Source: Parasulfitobacter algicola (GTDB lineage Bacteria; Pseudomonadota; Alphaproteobacteria; Rhodobacterales; Rhodobacteraceae). From it: 41,199 nucleotides of DNA. Of the stretch, positions 8,652-18,350 are shown piece after piece. Position 1 is the first letter of the stretch, and each line of letters opens with the position of its first letter. A program made the translations under genes and the position numbers. The notes below the pieces were generated by a model. That model was not told the origin of the DNA. It saw only the letters and a list, made by a program, of their open reading frames with translations, and did no database searches. The stretch lies in contig NZ_JABUFE010000016.1 of NCBI RefSeq assembly GCF_013315265.1, positions 1 to 41,199 of the forward strand. Reading direction: 5' to 3'.

Positions 8652-9924
8652 GACCGCTGCGATAGTCGGGGTATTTCAGCTTTACGCCCAATTCATCCTT
8701 AATTCTTTCGTTCAGCACCCGTTTATTTTCGGCATAAAAACTGCGCGCCATAGGCGACAGATCCGCTTCGTCAAACGCAACAACGGGCGGGATGGGCAAG
8801 CCCAAAATCTCGGCGGCATAGGCGATGACGTCCTGGGGTGGGGCGGCTTCGTCATCGCAAACGTTATAGATCGCACCTGGATTTGGCGCATTGATCGAAG
8901 CCTGCAGAACCTGCGCGATGTCATCCACATGGATGCGGCTGAACACCTGCTTGCCCTTTATGATCCGCCGTGCGTTGCCAGACATCACCTTTTGGAACGG
9001 TCCGCGGCCGGGACCATAGATGCCTGCCAGACGAAAGATATGCAGCGGCAGATCGGGAATGGATTGCCAGTCGGCCTCGGCCTGCATGCGCTGTTTGCCG
9101 CGTTCGGTTGTCGGGGCAAGGTCTGTTGTTTCATCGACCCATTCGCCATCGTGGTCGCCATAAACACCGGTCGTCGACAGATAGCCAACCCAGGTCAGTT
9201 GTGGTGCGATTGCGATGATTTCATTTTTCAGCTTGCGCAAGGTCGGATCACCATCCGCATCTGGGCCTGCCGAAATCAGGATATGGGATGCCTGCGCAAG
9301 CGCGGGCTGCAGATCACCGTCGGGCCACAGAACCGGGTTCAGTTCATCAAGCTCAAACTGTTCAGCTTTTTGTTTGGACCGAGTCGTGGCAAAGATGCTC
9401 CAACCCTGTTTTTTCAATCCCTTGCCCAAAGCCTGGGCTGAATAACCATGGCCGAACGACAATAGCGTCTTTTCGCGTACCGTATTTTCGATGGGCAAAA
9501 CCGATCCATCGGGCACGCTTGGCACCCAGACATAGCCATTTTTGCTCATAATGTGGCATTCGCGCAGACCGTGGGGTCTATCGGACGGGTCCTGTAAAAC
9601 AGTCGCGCCCATTTCAGCCGCCATTTTCGCAGCCACGTCAGGATCAATACCGAAAAGGCGAATCTCTGCGCCTGCACCACGCGGTGCAGATTCAGGCAGA
9701 ATGCCCAGCAATGGATGTGCGCCATATGCGCCATCTGAATGGACTTGCAAGATATCACCATCGTGGATCAGAATTGCAAAATCAGTACTGATCCTATGGG
9801 CTTTCAACCCGAATAGTTTTGTCAGAAAATCGACTTCTTCGTTGACGTCCCTGACCAGTATATTCAGCCCAACGCCCCGCAGGGAGCGCCCAAAAACCGA
9901 AGGGCTGACCGTTTCATAATCCAT
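8560..9924 (-). CDS. Glyoxalase-like (VOC) domain fused to NAD-dependent SDR/epimerase
   Basis: A 454-aa open frame that looks like two proteins. Residues about 12-136 form a glyoxalase/bleomycin-resistance-type (VOC) domain, containing GVGLNILVRDV and later PHGLRECHIM and GYVWVPS. From about 150 an extended-SDR protein of the YeeZ type begins, with TLLSFGHGYSAQAL as the dinucleotide-binding loop, LSTTGVYGDHDG, RLAGIYGPGRGP and VDDIAQVL. The usual SDR YxxxK is not evident; TERGKQRMQ stands in its place. The junction has no internal ATG that would suit a separate SDR gene. The last about 25 residues, after LLEAGE, overlap the neighbouring gene by 92 bases and look like read-through past a lost stop. 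The reaction is unknown. Confidence 0.8.
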   Translation of the reverse strand: MDYETVSPSVFGRSLRGVGLNILVRDVNEEVDFLTKLFGLKAHRISTDFAILIHDGDILQVHSDGAYGAHPLLGILPESAPRGAGAEIRLFGIDPDVAAKMAAEMGATVLQDPSDRPHGLRECHIMSKNGYVWVPSVPDGSVLPIENTVREKTLLSFGHGYSAQALGKGLKKQGWSIFATTRSKQKAEQFELDELNPVLWPDGDLQPALAQASHILISAGPDADGDPTLRKLKNEIIAIAPQLTWVGYLSTTGVYGDHDGEWVDETTDLAPTTERGKQRMQAEADWQSIPDLPLHIFRLAGIYGPGRGPFQKVMSGNARRIIKGKQVFSRIHVDDIAQVLQASINAPNPGAIYNVCDDEAAPPQDVIAYAAEILGLPIPPVVAFDEADLSPMARSFYAENKRVLNERIKDELGVKLKYPDYRSGLKALLEAGEVKGGSVTRPKSPQSSVGSALS

Positions 9925-10006
9925 AACTATATTACCTATTTCCGTATCAATGACCGGTAAAGCCAGATCAGCTTGAACACCGTCTTATTGCGTGTCAACT
10001 TGAGCC

Positions 10007-11815
10007 ATGACAGTTGAATTTCAAACTTGGCCACAATCCGCCGCCCGCCTGATCGCTGTGGCGGGCGGTCGTGCACCTGCTGACTTAGTTATTAAGGGCG
10101 GTACGTGGGTCAATGTCCATACGCGCGAGCTGTTGCCAAATAGCGACATTGCGATCGCCGATGGCCGCTTTGCGTACTGCGGGCCGGACGCGTCACATTG
10201 CATTGGCGATGCCACACAGGTGATTCACGCCGATGGCCGCTATATGATTCCCGGTTTGTGTGACGCGCATATGCATATCGAATCGGGTATGTTGACCCCG
10301 GCCGAGTTCGCCCGCGCGGTCATTCCCCACGGCACGACGACCATGTTCACCGACCCGCATGAGATCGCGAATGTGTTGGGTCTGCGCGGCGTACGGCTGA
10401 TGCATGACGAAGCACTTTTACAACCCATCAACATTTTCACCCAGATGCCGTCCTGCGCGCCCTCGGCCCCGGGGCTGGAAACGACGGGCCATGAAATCAC
10501 CCCCGATGATGTGGCCGAAGCCATGGTCTGGCCCGGCATCGTCGGTCTGGGCGAGATGATGAATTTCCCTGGCGTGATCCACGGTGATGCCAAGATGCTG
10601 GCCGAGATCGCCGCAACTCAGGAGGCCGGAAAAACCGTGGGTGGTCACTATGCCAGCCCCGATCTTGGCCCCGATTTTCACGCCTACGCCGCCGGCGGTC
10701 CGGCGGATGATCACGAAGGCACGTCTGAGGCCGACGCGATGGCCCGCGTCCGTCAGGGGATGCGCGCCATGATGCGCCTTGGCAGCGCCTGGTATGACGT
10801 CGAAAGTCAGATCACCGCTGTAACTGAAAAGGGTCTGGATTCCCGCAGTTTCATCCTGTGCACCGATGACTGCCATTCGGGCACATTGGTCAATGACGGG
10901 CATATGAACCGTGTGGTCCGGCACGCAATTGACTGTGGTTGTAACCCCGTCGTCGCGCTGCAGATGGCCACGATCAACACCGCGACCCACTTCGGCCTGG
11001 AACGAGATCTGGGGTCCATCGCCCCCGGCAGGCGGGCCGATCTGATCCTGACCTCTGATCTGAAAACGCTGCCAATTGAACAGGTCATTGCGCGCGGCGT
11101 AACTGTGGCCGAACATGGCCAGATCTCTGTCGATTGTCCGCATCTGGCGTGGCCCGATGATGCGCGCAGCACTGTTCATCTGGGCAAAGATCTGCAGGCG
11201 GATGATTTCAACATCCCTGCCCCCGACGGCGCAAACACCGTCACCGCGAAAGTGATCGGCGTCGTTGAAAATCAGGCCCCCACCAAAGCATTGACTGCTG
11301 AACTCAGCGTGGAAGACGGGCTGGTCGAACTGGATGAGGCCGCCGATATCTGCCAGATCGCCCTGGTTGAGCGCCACCGCGGCACGGGTCAGGTCATCAA
11401 CGGCTTTGTATCGGGTTTTGGCTATCGGGGGCCTATGGCCATCGCTTCAACCGTGGCGCATGACAGTCACCATATGATCGTCGTTGGCACCAGCCGCGAT
11501 GACATGGCCCGCGCGGCGAACCGCCTGGGCGAGGTTGGCGGCGGCATCACCGTTTGGCAGAATGGTCAGGAACTGGCGCTTGTGGAATTGCCCATCGCCG
11601 GTCTGATGTCAGACGCCCCCGCCACCGAGGTTGCCGCCAAGGCCGATCAGATGGTGGCGGCCATGCGTGCTTGCGGGTGCACGCTGAATAACGCCTATAT
11701 GCAGCATTCCCTGCTTGCACTTGTTGTCATCCCAGAGTTACGCATCTCTGATCTTGGATTGGTCGATGTCACCAAATTCGAAATCACAGATCTGTTTGAA
11801 AAGGCCCCCGCATGA
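10007..11815 (+). CDS. ade: Adenine deaminase
   Basis: A 602-aa amidohydrolase-family enzyme converting adenine to hypoxanthine and ammonia. The metal-binding DAHMHIESG motif is at about 85-93, followed by PHGTTTMFTDPHEIANV and the central LCTDDCHSGTLVNDGHMN. The last about 170 residues form the extra C-terminal domain of the Ade family (GFGYRGPMAIASTVAHDSHH, GGGITVWQNGQ), which separates it from dihydroorotases and ureases. Length is typical. It overlaps amn by four bases (ATGA), so the two are translationally coupled and form a route from AMP to hypoxanthine. Confidence 0.95.
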   Translation: MTVEFQTWPQSAARLIAVAGGRAPADLVIKGGTWVNVHTRELLPNSDIAIADGRFAYCGPDASHCIGDATQVIHADGRYMIPGLCDAHMHIESGMLTPAEFARAVIPHGTTTMFTDPHEIANVLGLRGVRLMHDEALLQPINIFTQMPSCAPSAPGLETTGHEITPDDVAEAMVWPGIVGLGEMMNFPGVIHGDAKMLAEIAATQEAGKTVGGHYASPDLGPDFHAYAAGGPADDHEGTSEADAMARVRQGMRAMMRLGSAWYDVESQITAVTEKGLDSRSFILCTDDCHSGTLVNDGHMNRVVRHAIDCGCNPVVALQMATINTATHFGLERDLGSIAPGRRADLILTSDLKTLPIEQVIARGVTVAEHGQISVDCPHLAWPDDARSTVHLGKDLQADDFNIPAPDGANTVTAKVIGVVENQAPTKALTAELSVEDGLVELDEAADICQIALVERHRGTGQVINGFVSGFGYRGPMAIASTVAHDSHHMIVVGTSRDDMARAANRLGEVGGGITVWQNGQELALVELPIAGLMSDAPATEVAAKADQMVAAMRACGCTLNNAYMQHSLLALVVIPELRISDLGLVDVTKFEITDLFEKAPA

Positions 11816-13296
11816 ACGTCAGCGACCCGAACCTGCCCGTTGTCACCCCTGACTGTCCGGGGCCGGAAATCTTTCACGATGCTAACAAAGCCGCCGACCG
11901 CCTGATCGAGCTTTATCAGATATCGACCCGCTTCCTGTGTGATCGCTTCACCGAAAGCGTGGGCGGCAGCAAACCGGCGTCGCGCTATCGGGCGTTTTAT
12001 CCCGAAATCCGCATCACAACGACCAGCTTCGCCCAGGTCGACAGCCGTCTTAGCTTTGGCCATGTCGCAGCCCCCGGCGTCTATTCCACGACCGTGACAC
12101 GCCCCGATCTGTTCCGCCATTACCTGACCCAGCAAATCGGACTGATCCTGGACAATCATAAAGTGGGCGTTGAAATCGGCGCCTCGCTCACACCGATCCC
12201 CGTGCATTTCGCCGTGGCCAATGACGCCAACGTGCAGGTCCCACAGGAAGGCGCAATGGCCTTTACCCTGCGCGATGTCTTCGACGTGCCTGATCTGTCG
12301 ACCACCAACGACGATATTGTAAACGGCTATGGCTTCACACACGAAGACGGCTCAGGCCCCTTGGCGCCTTTTACCGCGCAGCGGGTGGATTATTCACTGG
12401 CCCGTCTGGCGCATTATACCGCCACCGCCGCCGAACATTTCCAGAACCACGTGCTGTTCACCAACTATCAGTTCTATGTCGAAGAATTCGAAGCATACGC
12501 CCGCCAGATGCTGTCCGATCCGAACAGCGGCTACACCAGCTTCGTGGGCCCCGGTAACGATGAGATTACCGATGGCGTCACCGCCATGTCACCGCCCGCC
12601 AAGATGCCGCAGATGCCGACCTATCACCTCAAGCGCGCTGGTCAGGCGGGGATTACTCTGGTCAATATCGGCGTCGGGCCATCGAACGCGAAAACCGCAA
12701 CCGACCACATCGCCGTTCTGCGCCCCCATGCCTGGCTGATGGTCGGCCACTGCGCGGGGCTGCGCAACAGCCAGTCCCTGGGGGATTTCGTTCTGGCCCA
12801 CGCTTACCTGCGCGAAGATCACGTGCTGGATGACGATCTGCCCGTCTGGGTGCCGATTCCGGCGCTGGCCGAAATCCAGATCGCGCTGGAAACGGCGGTC
12901 GAACAGGTGACCGAGCTTGAGGGCTTTGACCTGAAACGTCTGATGCGCACCGGCACAGTCGCCACGATCGACAACCGCAACTGGGAACTGCGCGACCAAT
13001 CCGGACCCGTGCAGCGCCTGTCCCAATCCCGCGCCATCGCGCTGGACATGGAAAGCGCAACCATCGCGGCCAACGGCTTTCGGTTCCGTGTACCTTACGG
13101 CACGTTGCTGTGCGTCTCTGACAAACCCCTGCACGGAGAGCTGAAACTGCCCGGGATGGCCTCGGACTTCTATAAGACTCAGGTCGCGCGCCACCTGATG
13201 ATCGGCATCCGGGCGATGGAACATCTGCGCGAAATGCCCCTTGAAAGGTTGCATTCTCGTAAGCTGCGCAGCTTTGAAGAGACCGCATTCCTGTAA
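11812..13296 (+). CDS. amn: AMP nucleosidase
   Basis: A 494-aa enzyme that hydrolyses AMP to adenine and ribose 5-phosphate. It has the two-part architecture of bacterial Amn: an N-terminal alpha/beta domain (about 1-180), and a C-terminal nucleoside-phosphorylase-type catalytic domain with TLVNIGVGPSNAKTATDHIA, RPHAWLMVGHCAGLR and ALDMESATIAANGFR, the last contributing the base- and ribose-binding residues. The ending KLRSFEETAFL is typical. It follows ade with a four-base overlap. Together they remove surplus AMP and let the cell use adenine nitrogen. No terminator was seen right after it. Confidence 0.94.
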   Translation: MNVSDPNLPVVTPDCPGPEIFHDANKAADRLIELYQISTRFLCDRFTESVGGSKPASRYRAFYPEIRITTTSFAQVDSRLSFGHVAAPGVYSTTVTRPDLFRHYLTQQIGLILDNHKVGVEIGASLTPIPVHFAVANDANVQVPQEGAMAFTLRDVFDVPDLSTTNDDIVNGYGFTHEDGSGPLAPFTAQRVDYSLARLAHYTATAAEHFQNHVLFTNYQFYVEEFEAYARQMLSDPNSGYTSFVGPGNDEITDGVTAMSPPAKMPQMPTYHLKRAGQAGITLVNIGVGPSNAKTATDHIAVLRPHAWLMVGHCAGLRNSQSLGDFVLAHAYLREDHVLDDDLPVWVPIPALAEIQIALETAVEQVTELEGFDLKRLMRTGTVATIDNRNWELRDQSGPVQRLSQSRAIALDMESATIAANGFRFRVPYGTLLCVSDKPLHGELKLPGMASDFYKTQVARHLMIGIRAMEHLREMPLERLHSRKLRSFEETAFL

Positions 13297-13434
13297 ATCG
13301 CGTCAAAAATGCCGCACAATATAGGGATTTTTACATGTCTGCCCCCTACTACACATTGTGTCGCACCGCGATATTCCGTTAAATGCGCCCAATGAGGCCC
13401 AACATAATAGGGCGGTATAAGGAGACCTGACAAT

Positions 13435-13722
13435 ATGGCAAAACCCATGACAAAGACACAGCTGGTTGCTGCACTGGCTGAACATATGGACGCAGACAAA
13501 AAAACAGCGGGCGCAGCACTTGATGCGATCACAGGTTTGATCACGAAAGAAGTATCCGGCGGCGGTGCCGTTACTCTTCCAGGTGTTGGCAAAATTTATT
13601 GCCGTGAACGCCCAGAGCGTATGGTTCGCAACCCAGCCACGGGTGAGCAAATCAAGAAAGACGCTGACAAGGTTGTCAAAATGACAATTGCAAAAGCGCT
13701 GAAAGACAGTGTGAACAGCTAA
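13435..13722 (+). CDS. HU-family DNA-binding protein
   Basis: A 95-aa histone-like protein. It has the N-terminal helical dimerisation part (MTKTQLVAALAEHM), then the beta-saddle with GAVTLPGVGKI and the DNA-binding arm region REPERMVRNPATGEQI-like, and a helical end. It begins with MAKPMTK, as many alphaproteobacterial HU-like proteins do. The arm tip keeps RNPATGE with the intercalating proline. GGAG sits ten bases upstream of the ATG, and a strong hairpin terminator follows, so it is a single-gene unit. It probably bends or compacts DNA; its partner could be itself. Confidence 0.9.
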   Translation: MAKPMTKTQLVAALAEHMDADKKTAGAALDAITGLITKEVSGGGAVTLPGVGKIYCRERPERMVRNPATGEQIKKDADKVVKMTIAKALKDSVNS

Positions 13723-13749
13723 TCCTTCGGGACAAGCTATCTGGATATT

Positions 13750-13783
13750 AAAAGGGTCGCTTTTTGCGGCCCTTTTCATTTTT
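13750..13783 (+). terminator. Intrinsic terminator of the HU gene
   Basis: AAAAGGGTCGC (13750-13760), a five-base T loop and GCGGCCCTTTT (13766-13776) form an 11-bp stem with one G-T pair, followed by CATTTTT. Because A residues open the stem, it could also stop minus-strand transcripts arriving from the helicase gene that ends at 13862. Confidence 0.85.
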
Positions 13784-13861
13784 GCGGTAGACTGAAACGT
13801 AATTTGTTTCAGTTGCGGATGACGGCCATCCGTGAAGAAGGCCATCAGGACTGATGAACGG

Positions 13862-15082
13862 TTAAGCCGCGTAGCGCGCGCTATTGTTGCTGCGTCTAGC
13901 AGGTTTGCGTCTGCGCGATGGACCCCGTTTCTTCGGGGCGGCCTTTGTATCGACTTCCCACGCTTTACCGCTGGCAACCGGAATGGTCAGCGACATGATC
14001 TTTTGAATAGATTTCAATTCTGACATCTGATCCGATGAACACAGGCTGACCGCCTTACCCGACGCCCCCGCCCGCGCAGTACGACCGATACGGTGAACAT
14101 AGTTTTCAGCCACGTTCGGAAGATCAAAGTTATAGACATAGCCCACGCCCGGAATATCAATTCCCCGCGCCGCCACATCTGTTGCCACCAACACGCGGAT
14201 TTTACCAGAACGCAATTCCTTGATTGCGCGGTCCCGCTGGCCCTGACTTTTATTGCCGTGAATAGACCCCGCAGCAAAACCAGCCTTATCAAGCTGTTTC
14301 ATTAACCGTTCAGCACCGTGTTTTGTACGCGCGAACACCAATGAAACCTCATCTTTATGGGCATCCAGCAATTCAATCAGTAAGCTGACTTTGGCAGCTT
14401 GGGCCACAAAATGAACAGACTGCGTGATCTTGTCGGCCACTTTACCAGCCGGGGCAACTTCTACCCGAACCGGTTTATTCAGAAATGTCTGTGAAAGGTC
14501 TGCCATTTGTTTTGGCATGGTTGCCGAAAACAGCATAGTTTGACGTTCAGCCGGCAAAAGTGTCGAAATCCGGCGTAATGCGTGAATAAAGCCCAAATCC
14601 AGCATTTGGTCTGCTTCGTCCAAAACCAGAAAGCGGGTGTCATTCAGCGTCAATGCCTTGCGATCCAGCAAATCGATCAGTCGCCCGGGTGTGGCAATCA
14701 GCAAATCTGTCCCGCGCGCCAAGCGCTGGATTTGTGCGTTGATTGACGTGCCGCCAACAACCAAACCGACTTTCAGGTGCGATCCTTTGGTCCAATCCCG
14801 CAAGCTGTCCGAGATTTGTTTTGCCAATTCCCGAGTAGGTGCCAAAACAAGCCCGCGTACCGTTTTGGGGCCCGCTGTGCTGCCGTCAGTCGACAGCGTA
14901 TGAATCAACGGCAAGCCAAAAGCGGCAGTTTTGCCAGTTCCGGTTTGCGCAAGGCCCATAACGTCCCGGCCATTCATCGCATGCGGAATGGCCTGGCTTT
15001 GAATCGGGGTCGGCTTCTGAATACCGTTTTCAGCAAGCTTAGCAATAAGGCGAGGCGCAAGGCCCAGCATTTCAAAATCCAT
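13862..15082 (-). CDS. DEAD-box ATP-dependent RNA helicase (RhlE-like)
   Basis: A 406-aa helicase with all core motifs: the Q motif around PTPIQSQAIP, Walker A AQTGTGKT (about 45-52), PTRELA, ATPGRLID, DEAD in LDEADQML, SAT in LFSATMP, ATDVAARGID and HRIGRTAR. A short basic tail (KKRGPSRRRKPARRSNN) resembles the RhlE group and would bind RNA non-specifically. It likely remodels RNA in ribosome assembly or decay. I chose the ATG at 15082, which follows AAAGGAAAT and starts with the usual MDFEMLGL; the open frame reaches back to 15202 without sequence resembling the family. It converges with the HU gene. Confidence 0.92.
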   Translation of the reverse strand: MDFEMLGLAPRLIAKLAENGIQKPTPIQSQAIPHAMNGRDVMGLAQTGTGKTAAFGLPLIHTLSTDGSTAGPKTVRGLVLAPTRELAKQISDSLRDWTKGSHLKVGLVVGGTSINAQIQRLARGTDLLIATPGRLIDLLDRKALTLNDTRFLVLDEADQMLDLGFIHALRRISTLLPAERQTMLFSATMPKQMADLSQTFLNKPVRVEVAPAGKVADKITQSVHFVAQAAKVSLLIELLDAHKDEVSLVFARTKHGAERLMKQLDKAGFAAGSIHGNKSQGQRDRAIKELRSGKIRVLVATDVAARGIDIPGVGYVYNFDLPNVAENYVHRIGRTARAGASGKAVSLCSSDQMSELKSIQKIMSLTIPVASGKAWEVDTKAAPKKRGPSRRRKPARRSNNSARYAA

Positions 15083-15432
15083 TCGGATTTCCTTTCGTTG
15101 GGCCAATCGGCCCATAAAAATATCTGATGAAGGTGCCATTTGTTCCAGGCGACCAACGTCAGGGTTACGCTTCAAACTAACGGTCAACCGAATTGTCGAC
15201 ACGTCGCTTGTAACGTTGCAACCCTGCGTGATGTGGGAAACTATAGGTCAGCGAAGGTTTTGAACCATTTCAAACGGCTCACCTGCTCACGCGGCAGAAC
15301 TCATTCACTGTGCCGCATATCTGTGTTTATCGTCTCGCTGTCAAGGCGGCTATGCAAATACTTTGCGTTAGATGCGATGAAGAACATACGCGGCTTTGCT
15401 TAGCGATTTGCATTATATCTAGACCGAATAGC
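15083..15432. other. Intergenic region upstream of the helicase gene
   Basis: This 350-base stretch lies between the start of the DEAD-box gene and the 3' end of the chemoreceptor gene, both on the minus strand. It should contain the helicase promoter and leader. The only structure seen is a small palindrome, TTTGAA (15258-15263) and TTCAAA (15268-15273). The short open frames across it show no family features. No terminator for the chemoreceptor gene was recognised. Confidence 0.5.
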
Positions 15433-17304
15433 CTAAGCAGCTTTGTGTTCAATATCAGTATTATCCACTGCCATACCGCTTACGATAAAGTTCGACAACG
15501 CAGCCGCCAATTTTTCAGCTTCGTGAACAAGCTGCTGAGTGGCCGCAGATGTTTCTTCGGCCATCGCCGCATTTTGCTGTGTGACAATATCCAAGTTACC
15601 CGAAGCAACTTTTACGGTTTGAATACTGTTTGCGTTTTGCTTGGCAGATCCGTTTACTTCATTCACCAAAGATGTCGCATCTTCAACCAGATCGACCATA
15701 TTTTTCAATGCCTCACCTGTTGAAGTCACAAGGTCTGAGCCAGTTTTGACCTGCTGTGTGCTGCGGGAAATCAAATCTCTGATCTTTTTCGCAGCTTCGC
15801 CCGCGCGCTGCGCAAGGCCGCGAACCTCGGATGCGACAACGGCAAATCCGCGACCGGCATCCCCTGCGCGCGCAGCTTCAACACCGGCGTTCAAAGCAAG
15901 AAGGTTTGTTTGAAACGCGATGTCATCGATAACGGAAGTAATCGCTGAAATCTGGTCCGAAGATGCGCGGATTTCTGACATCGCAGATACAGCATCGGTA
16001 ATAAGGTCATTACTTTGAACAAAGCCGTCGTGGGTTTCTTTCATGACTTTGCTGACTTTTTCAGTGGACGTCGATGTGAATTCGGTACTTGCCGTTAACT
16101 CATCAATTGATCCCGCAGTATCGGCCAATGAATGTGACTGTTGCTCCGTGCGCAATGACAGTTGATTTATCGCAGCCGAGATTTCAGTTGCCGTCGATGA
16201 AACTGTGATTGCGTTTTTGTTGATCGCTTCAATGCTGTTTTCCAGCTGCACGACCGCTGCGTTAAAATCTTTGCGCAATGTATCGTATTCACCGGGGAAG
16301 CTTTCTGTGATGCGGCAGGTCAGATCCCCATGCGCAAGCAGTGACAAACCTTCGGCCAAGGCCCCAACAACAGTGGATTGCACTTCCATGCGATCGCGTT
16401 GTTCAGCTTCGGCCTTTTCACGACGCTCGTCTTCAAGTTTACGTTGCTTTTCCTGATCGGCCTGCCGTTTGATCAGATCAGCCTTATCTTTTTCAATCCG
16501 TTGTTGTTCTTCCAGTGCAAGCTGTTTGCGCATCGCTTCTTGTTCTGCACGCGCGAGTGCTTCTTCCTGTTCCAGGCGGTTTTTCTCAATCATATTTTCG
16601 CGGAATTCTTCAATTGCCAGGCCAAGTTTTCCCAACTCGTCGGCGCGCTTGGCAGTCGTGATATCAAACTCTGTTTCACCCGCCCGCAACTTTGTAATAT
16701 CGGCAATAAGAAGAGACATCGGCTTGGTCACAGCGTTTGCGGAAAAGAAAACCAATGTACCAATTCCGCAAAACACAAAAACCCCAATAACCAAAGCCAT
16801 GATATTGGCAGCACGTGTCTGTTGGATGATGTGGGATTTGGAAAGGCCCAGTACATAATTCCCGACAAAGTCCCCATCGGCATTCAGAAGCGGTACGCGC
16901 TTTAAAAGAGTGTCGCCGTAAATCGCAGATGCAAATAGATCCTCGTTTGCAAGCAGATCAGAAATACGGTCCGGCCAAATATCATCGCTGATATCTTCCA
17001 GCTGATGTTCTGCGAATACGTCACCGTCAGTATAGACTTTGGCAAAGAGAAAGCTTTGCATATCTTCAAGGCCAACCAGAACTTTTTCTGCGGGGGCGGT
17101 TTCGTAATCCCAGACAGCTTTTGCCAATGATGGGGCTGCAAATGTTTCTGCAAAAAGGGCTTCTGTTTCAAAAGCCTCTTGCATTTTGCTGCTATAGCGC
17201 TGCGACCAGAAAACTGTATAGGCGACATTGAATATGAAAAACGCAACAAGTAAAGGGATTAACAGTTTTTGTTTTACTGACAGACGCTTGAACCAGCTAT
17301 GCAT
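15433..17304 (-). CDS. Methyl-accepting chemotaxis protein
   Basis: A 623-aa chemoreceptor. The first transmembrane helix is at about 14-33, followed by a periplasmic sensing domain of about 130 residues. The second helix is at about 167-190, then a HAMP domain, a long highly charged coiled coil rich in Glu, Lys and Gln (about 235-310), and a second HAMP-like segment ([14 protein letters not shown]). The signalling domain includes the conserved hairpin tip [20 protein letters not shown]. It ends without a CheR-binding pentapeptide. The ATG at 17304 has GGAG eight bases upstream; the frame could start at 17328. It is divergent from a periplasmic binding-protein gene that may supply its ligand. 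No kinase or adaptor genes are in the window. Confidence 0.93.
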   Translation of the reverse strand: MHSWFKRLSVKQKLLIPLLVAFFIFNVAYTVFWSQRYSSKMQEAFETEALFAETFAAPSLAKAVWDYETAPAEKVLVGLEDMQSFLFAKVYTDGDVFAEHQLEDISDDIWPDRISDLLANEDLFASAIYGDTLLKRVPLLNADGDFVGNYVLGLSKSHIIQQTRAANIMALVIGVFVFCGIGTLVFFSANAVTKPMSLLIADITKLRAGETEFDITTAKRADELGKLGLAIEEFRENMIEKNRLEQEEALARAEQEAMRKQLALEEQQRIEKDKADLIKRQADQEKQRKLEDERREKAEAEQRDRMEVQSTVVGALAEGLSLLAHGDLTCRITESFPGEYDTLRKDFNAAVVQLENSIEAINKNAITVSSTATEISAAINQLSLRTEQQSHSLADTAGSIDELTASTEFTSTSTEKVSKVMKETHDGFVQSNDLITDAVSAMSEIRASSDQISAITSVIDDIAFQTNLLALNAGVEAARAGDAGRGFAVVASEVRGLAQRAGEAAKKIRDLISRSTQQVKTGSDLVTSTGEALKNMVDLVEDATSLVNEVNGSAKQNANSIQTVKVASGNLDIVTQQNAAMAEETSAATQQLVHEAEKLAAALSNFIVSGMAVDNTDIEHKAA

Positions 17305-17384
17305 TCGTTTTCTCCATTTACCGTCCAACTGCGACTCGCAGCTTGTTTGCGGTAATGACTAAATTGAATGATCTTAATGGCACG

Positions 17385-17420
17385 TGAACATCTTAGGTTT
17401 TTCTAAAGTGTTCATTTTTT
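17385..17420 (+). terminator. Terminator-like hairpin between divergent chemoreceptor and binding-protein genes
   Basis: TGAACATCTTAG (17385-17396) and CTAAAGTGTTCA (17403-17414) pair over 12 positions with one G-T pair and one C-A mismatch, around a six-base loop, and are followed by six T residues. It lies upstream of both divergent starts, so it may be a leader attenuator for the plus-strand gene, a block on antisense transcription, or a protein-binding palindrome. Confidence 0.5.
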
Positions 17421-17526
17421 GTTCTAAGTACAAATTAATCAACGAAGCTCAGGTCAGAATTTAAATCTTTGTTCAATTTTTGATGCCAAGAGCGATGCAT
17501 CTGAAAAATTCACAGGACCGCTTAAA

Positions 17527-18327
17527 ATGAAAACGCGCTTTACGACTGTCATTGTCACGACCTTGGCACTGTTTGGACTTCCGGCAACGGCTGCAGATGT
17601 GAAATTAACCATTCCGGAACACCCAATGTCAGCATACATCGTTGATATCGTGTCGCAGTCTCTGGAAGCGCAGGGGCACACTGCTGAAATTACAGTAGAT
17701 GCAAAATCCACGGAAAACCGCATTGAGGCGATGATCACTAAAGGTGAAAAGAACATGGCCACCTTCAAGTTGTCGCGGGGAACGGTTGAAAACGCAGTGG
17801 TCGTACCGGTGGGTCTGACCGGCGGCCTGCTAGGCAAGCGGGTCTTTTTTGTTCGACCCGGTGAACAGGATGCATTTGCGAACATCAAAACAGTCAAAGA
17901 CTTGCAAGAATCCGGTTTAATGGGCGGGTTCGGCGAAAACTGGTTTGACGTCAACATCTGGAAAGCAAATGATCTGGATGTGACCATTGCGACTGGTAAA
18001 TGGCAAAAAATATATCGGATGCTGGCTGAAGGTAACCGCAATATTGATTATTTTTCCCGCGGCATTATGGAAATTGCAGTAGAGGCGCCACTGCACCCTG
18101 ATCTGGCCGTCGAGCCAAATTTGATTGTCAGCTATGATGGTGACTTCAACCTTTATCTTTCCCCCGCCAATAAAGACGATGCTGGCGTATTGGGACAGGC
18201 TTTGAACGCCGCCATTGAAAGCGGTCTGCGCGAACAGTTGGTCCGCCAATACTTCCCTGTGGTTTTTGATCCTGATGGATTAAACATGGACGGGCGGCAC
18301 GAAATCAAGCTGAATATGCCAAGCTGA
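17527..18327 (+). CDS. Periplasmic solute-binding-like protein, 266 aa
   Basis: It starts with a signal peptide of about 22 residues ending PATA. The mature part has the pattern of an ABC-type family-3 (amino-acid-type) binding protein: alternating beta and alpha segments, a central segment GGLLGKRVFFVRPGEQ, then IKTVKDLQESGLMGG, and a second lobe returning near the end. No permease or ATPase genes lie beside it, so it is an orphan binding protein. Its position back to back with a chemoreceptor gene suggests a role in presenting ligand to that receptor, though this is inference. The ligand cannot be told. A terminator follows 24 bases after the stop. Confidence 0.65.
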   Translation: MKTRFTTVIVTTLALFGLPATAADVKLTIPEHPMSAYIVDIVSQSLEAQGHTAEITVDAKSTENRIEAMITKGEKNMATFKLSRGTVENAVVVPVGLTGGLLGKRVFFVRPGEQDAFANIKTVKDLQESGLMGGFGENWFDVNIWKANDLDVTIATGKWQKIYRMLAEGNRNIDYFSRGIMEIAVEAPLHPDLAVEPNLIVSYDGDFNLYLSPANKDDAGVLGQALNAAIESGLREQLVRQYFPVVFDPDGLNMDGRHEIKLNMPS

Positions 18328-18350
18328 TTTAGTTATATTTGAATGGCTAG

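Noticed and set aside
8929-9441. 170-aa open frame on the plus strand
   Set aside because: Opposite the SDR part of the fusion gene and without recognisable motifs.
10418-11377. 319-aa open frame on the minus strand
   Set aside because: Shadow of ade; composition rich in His/Gln/Arg as expected from the complementary strand.
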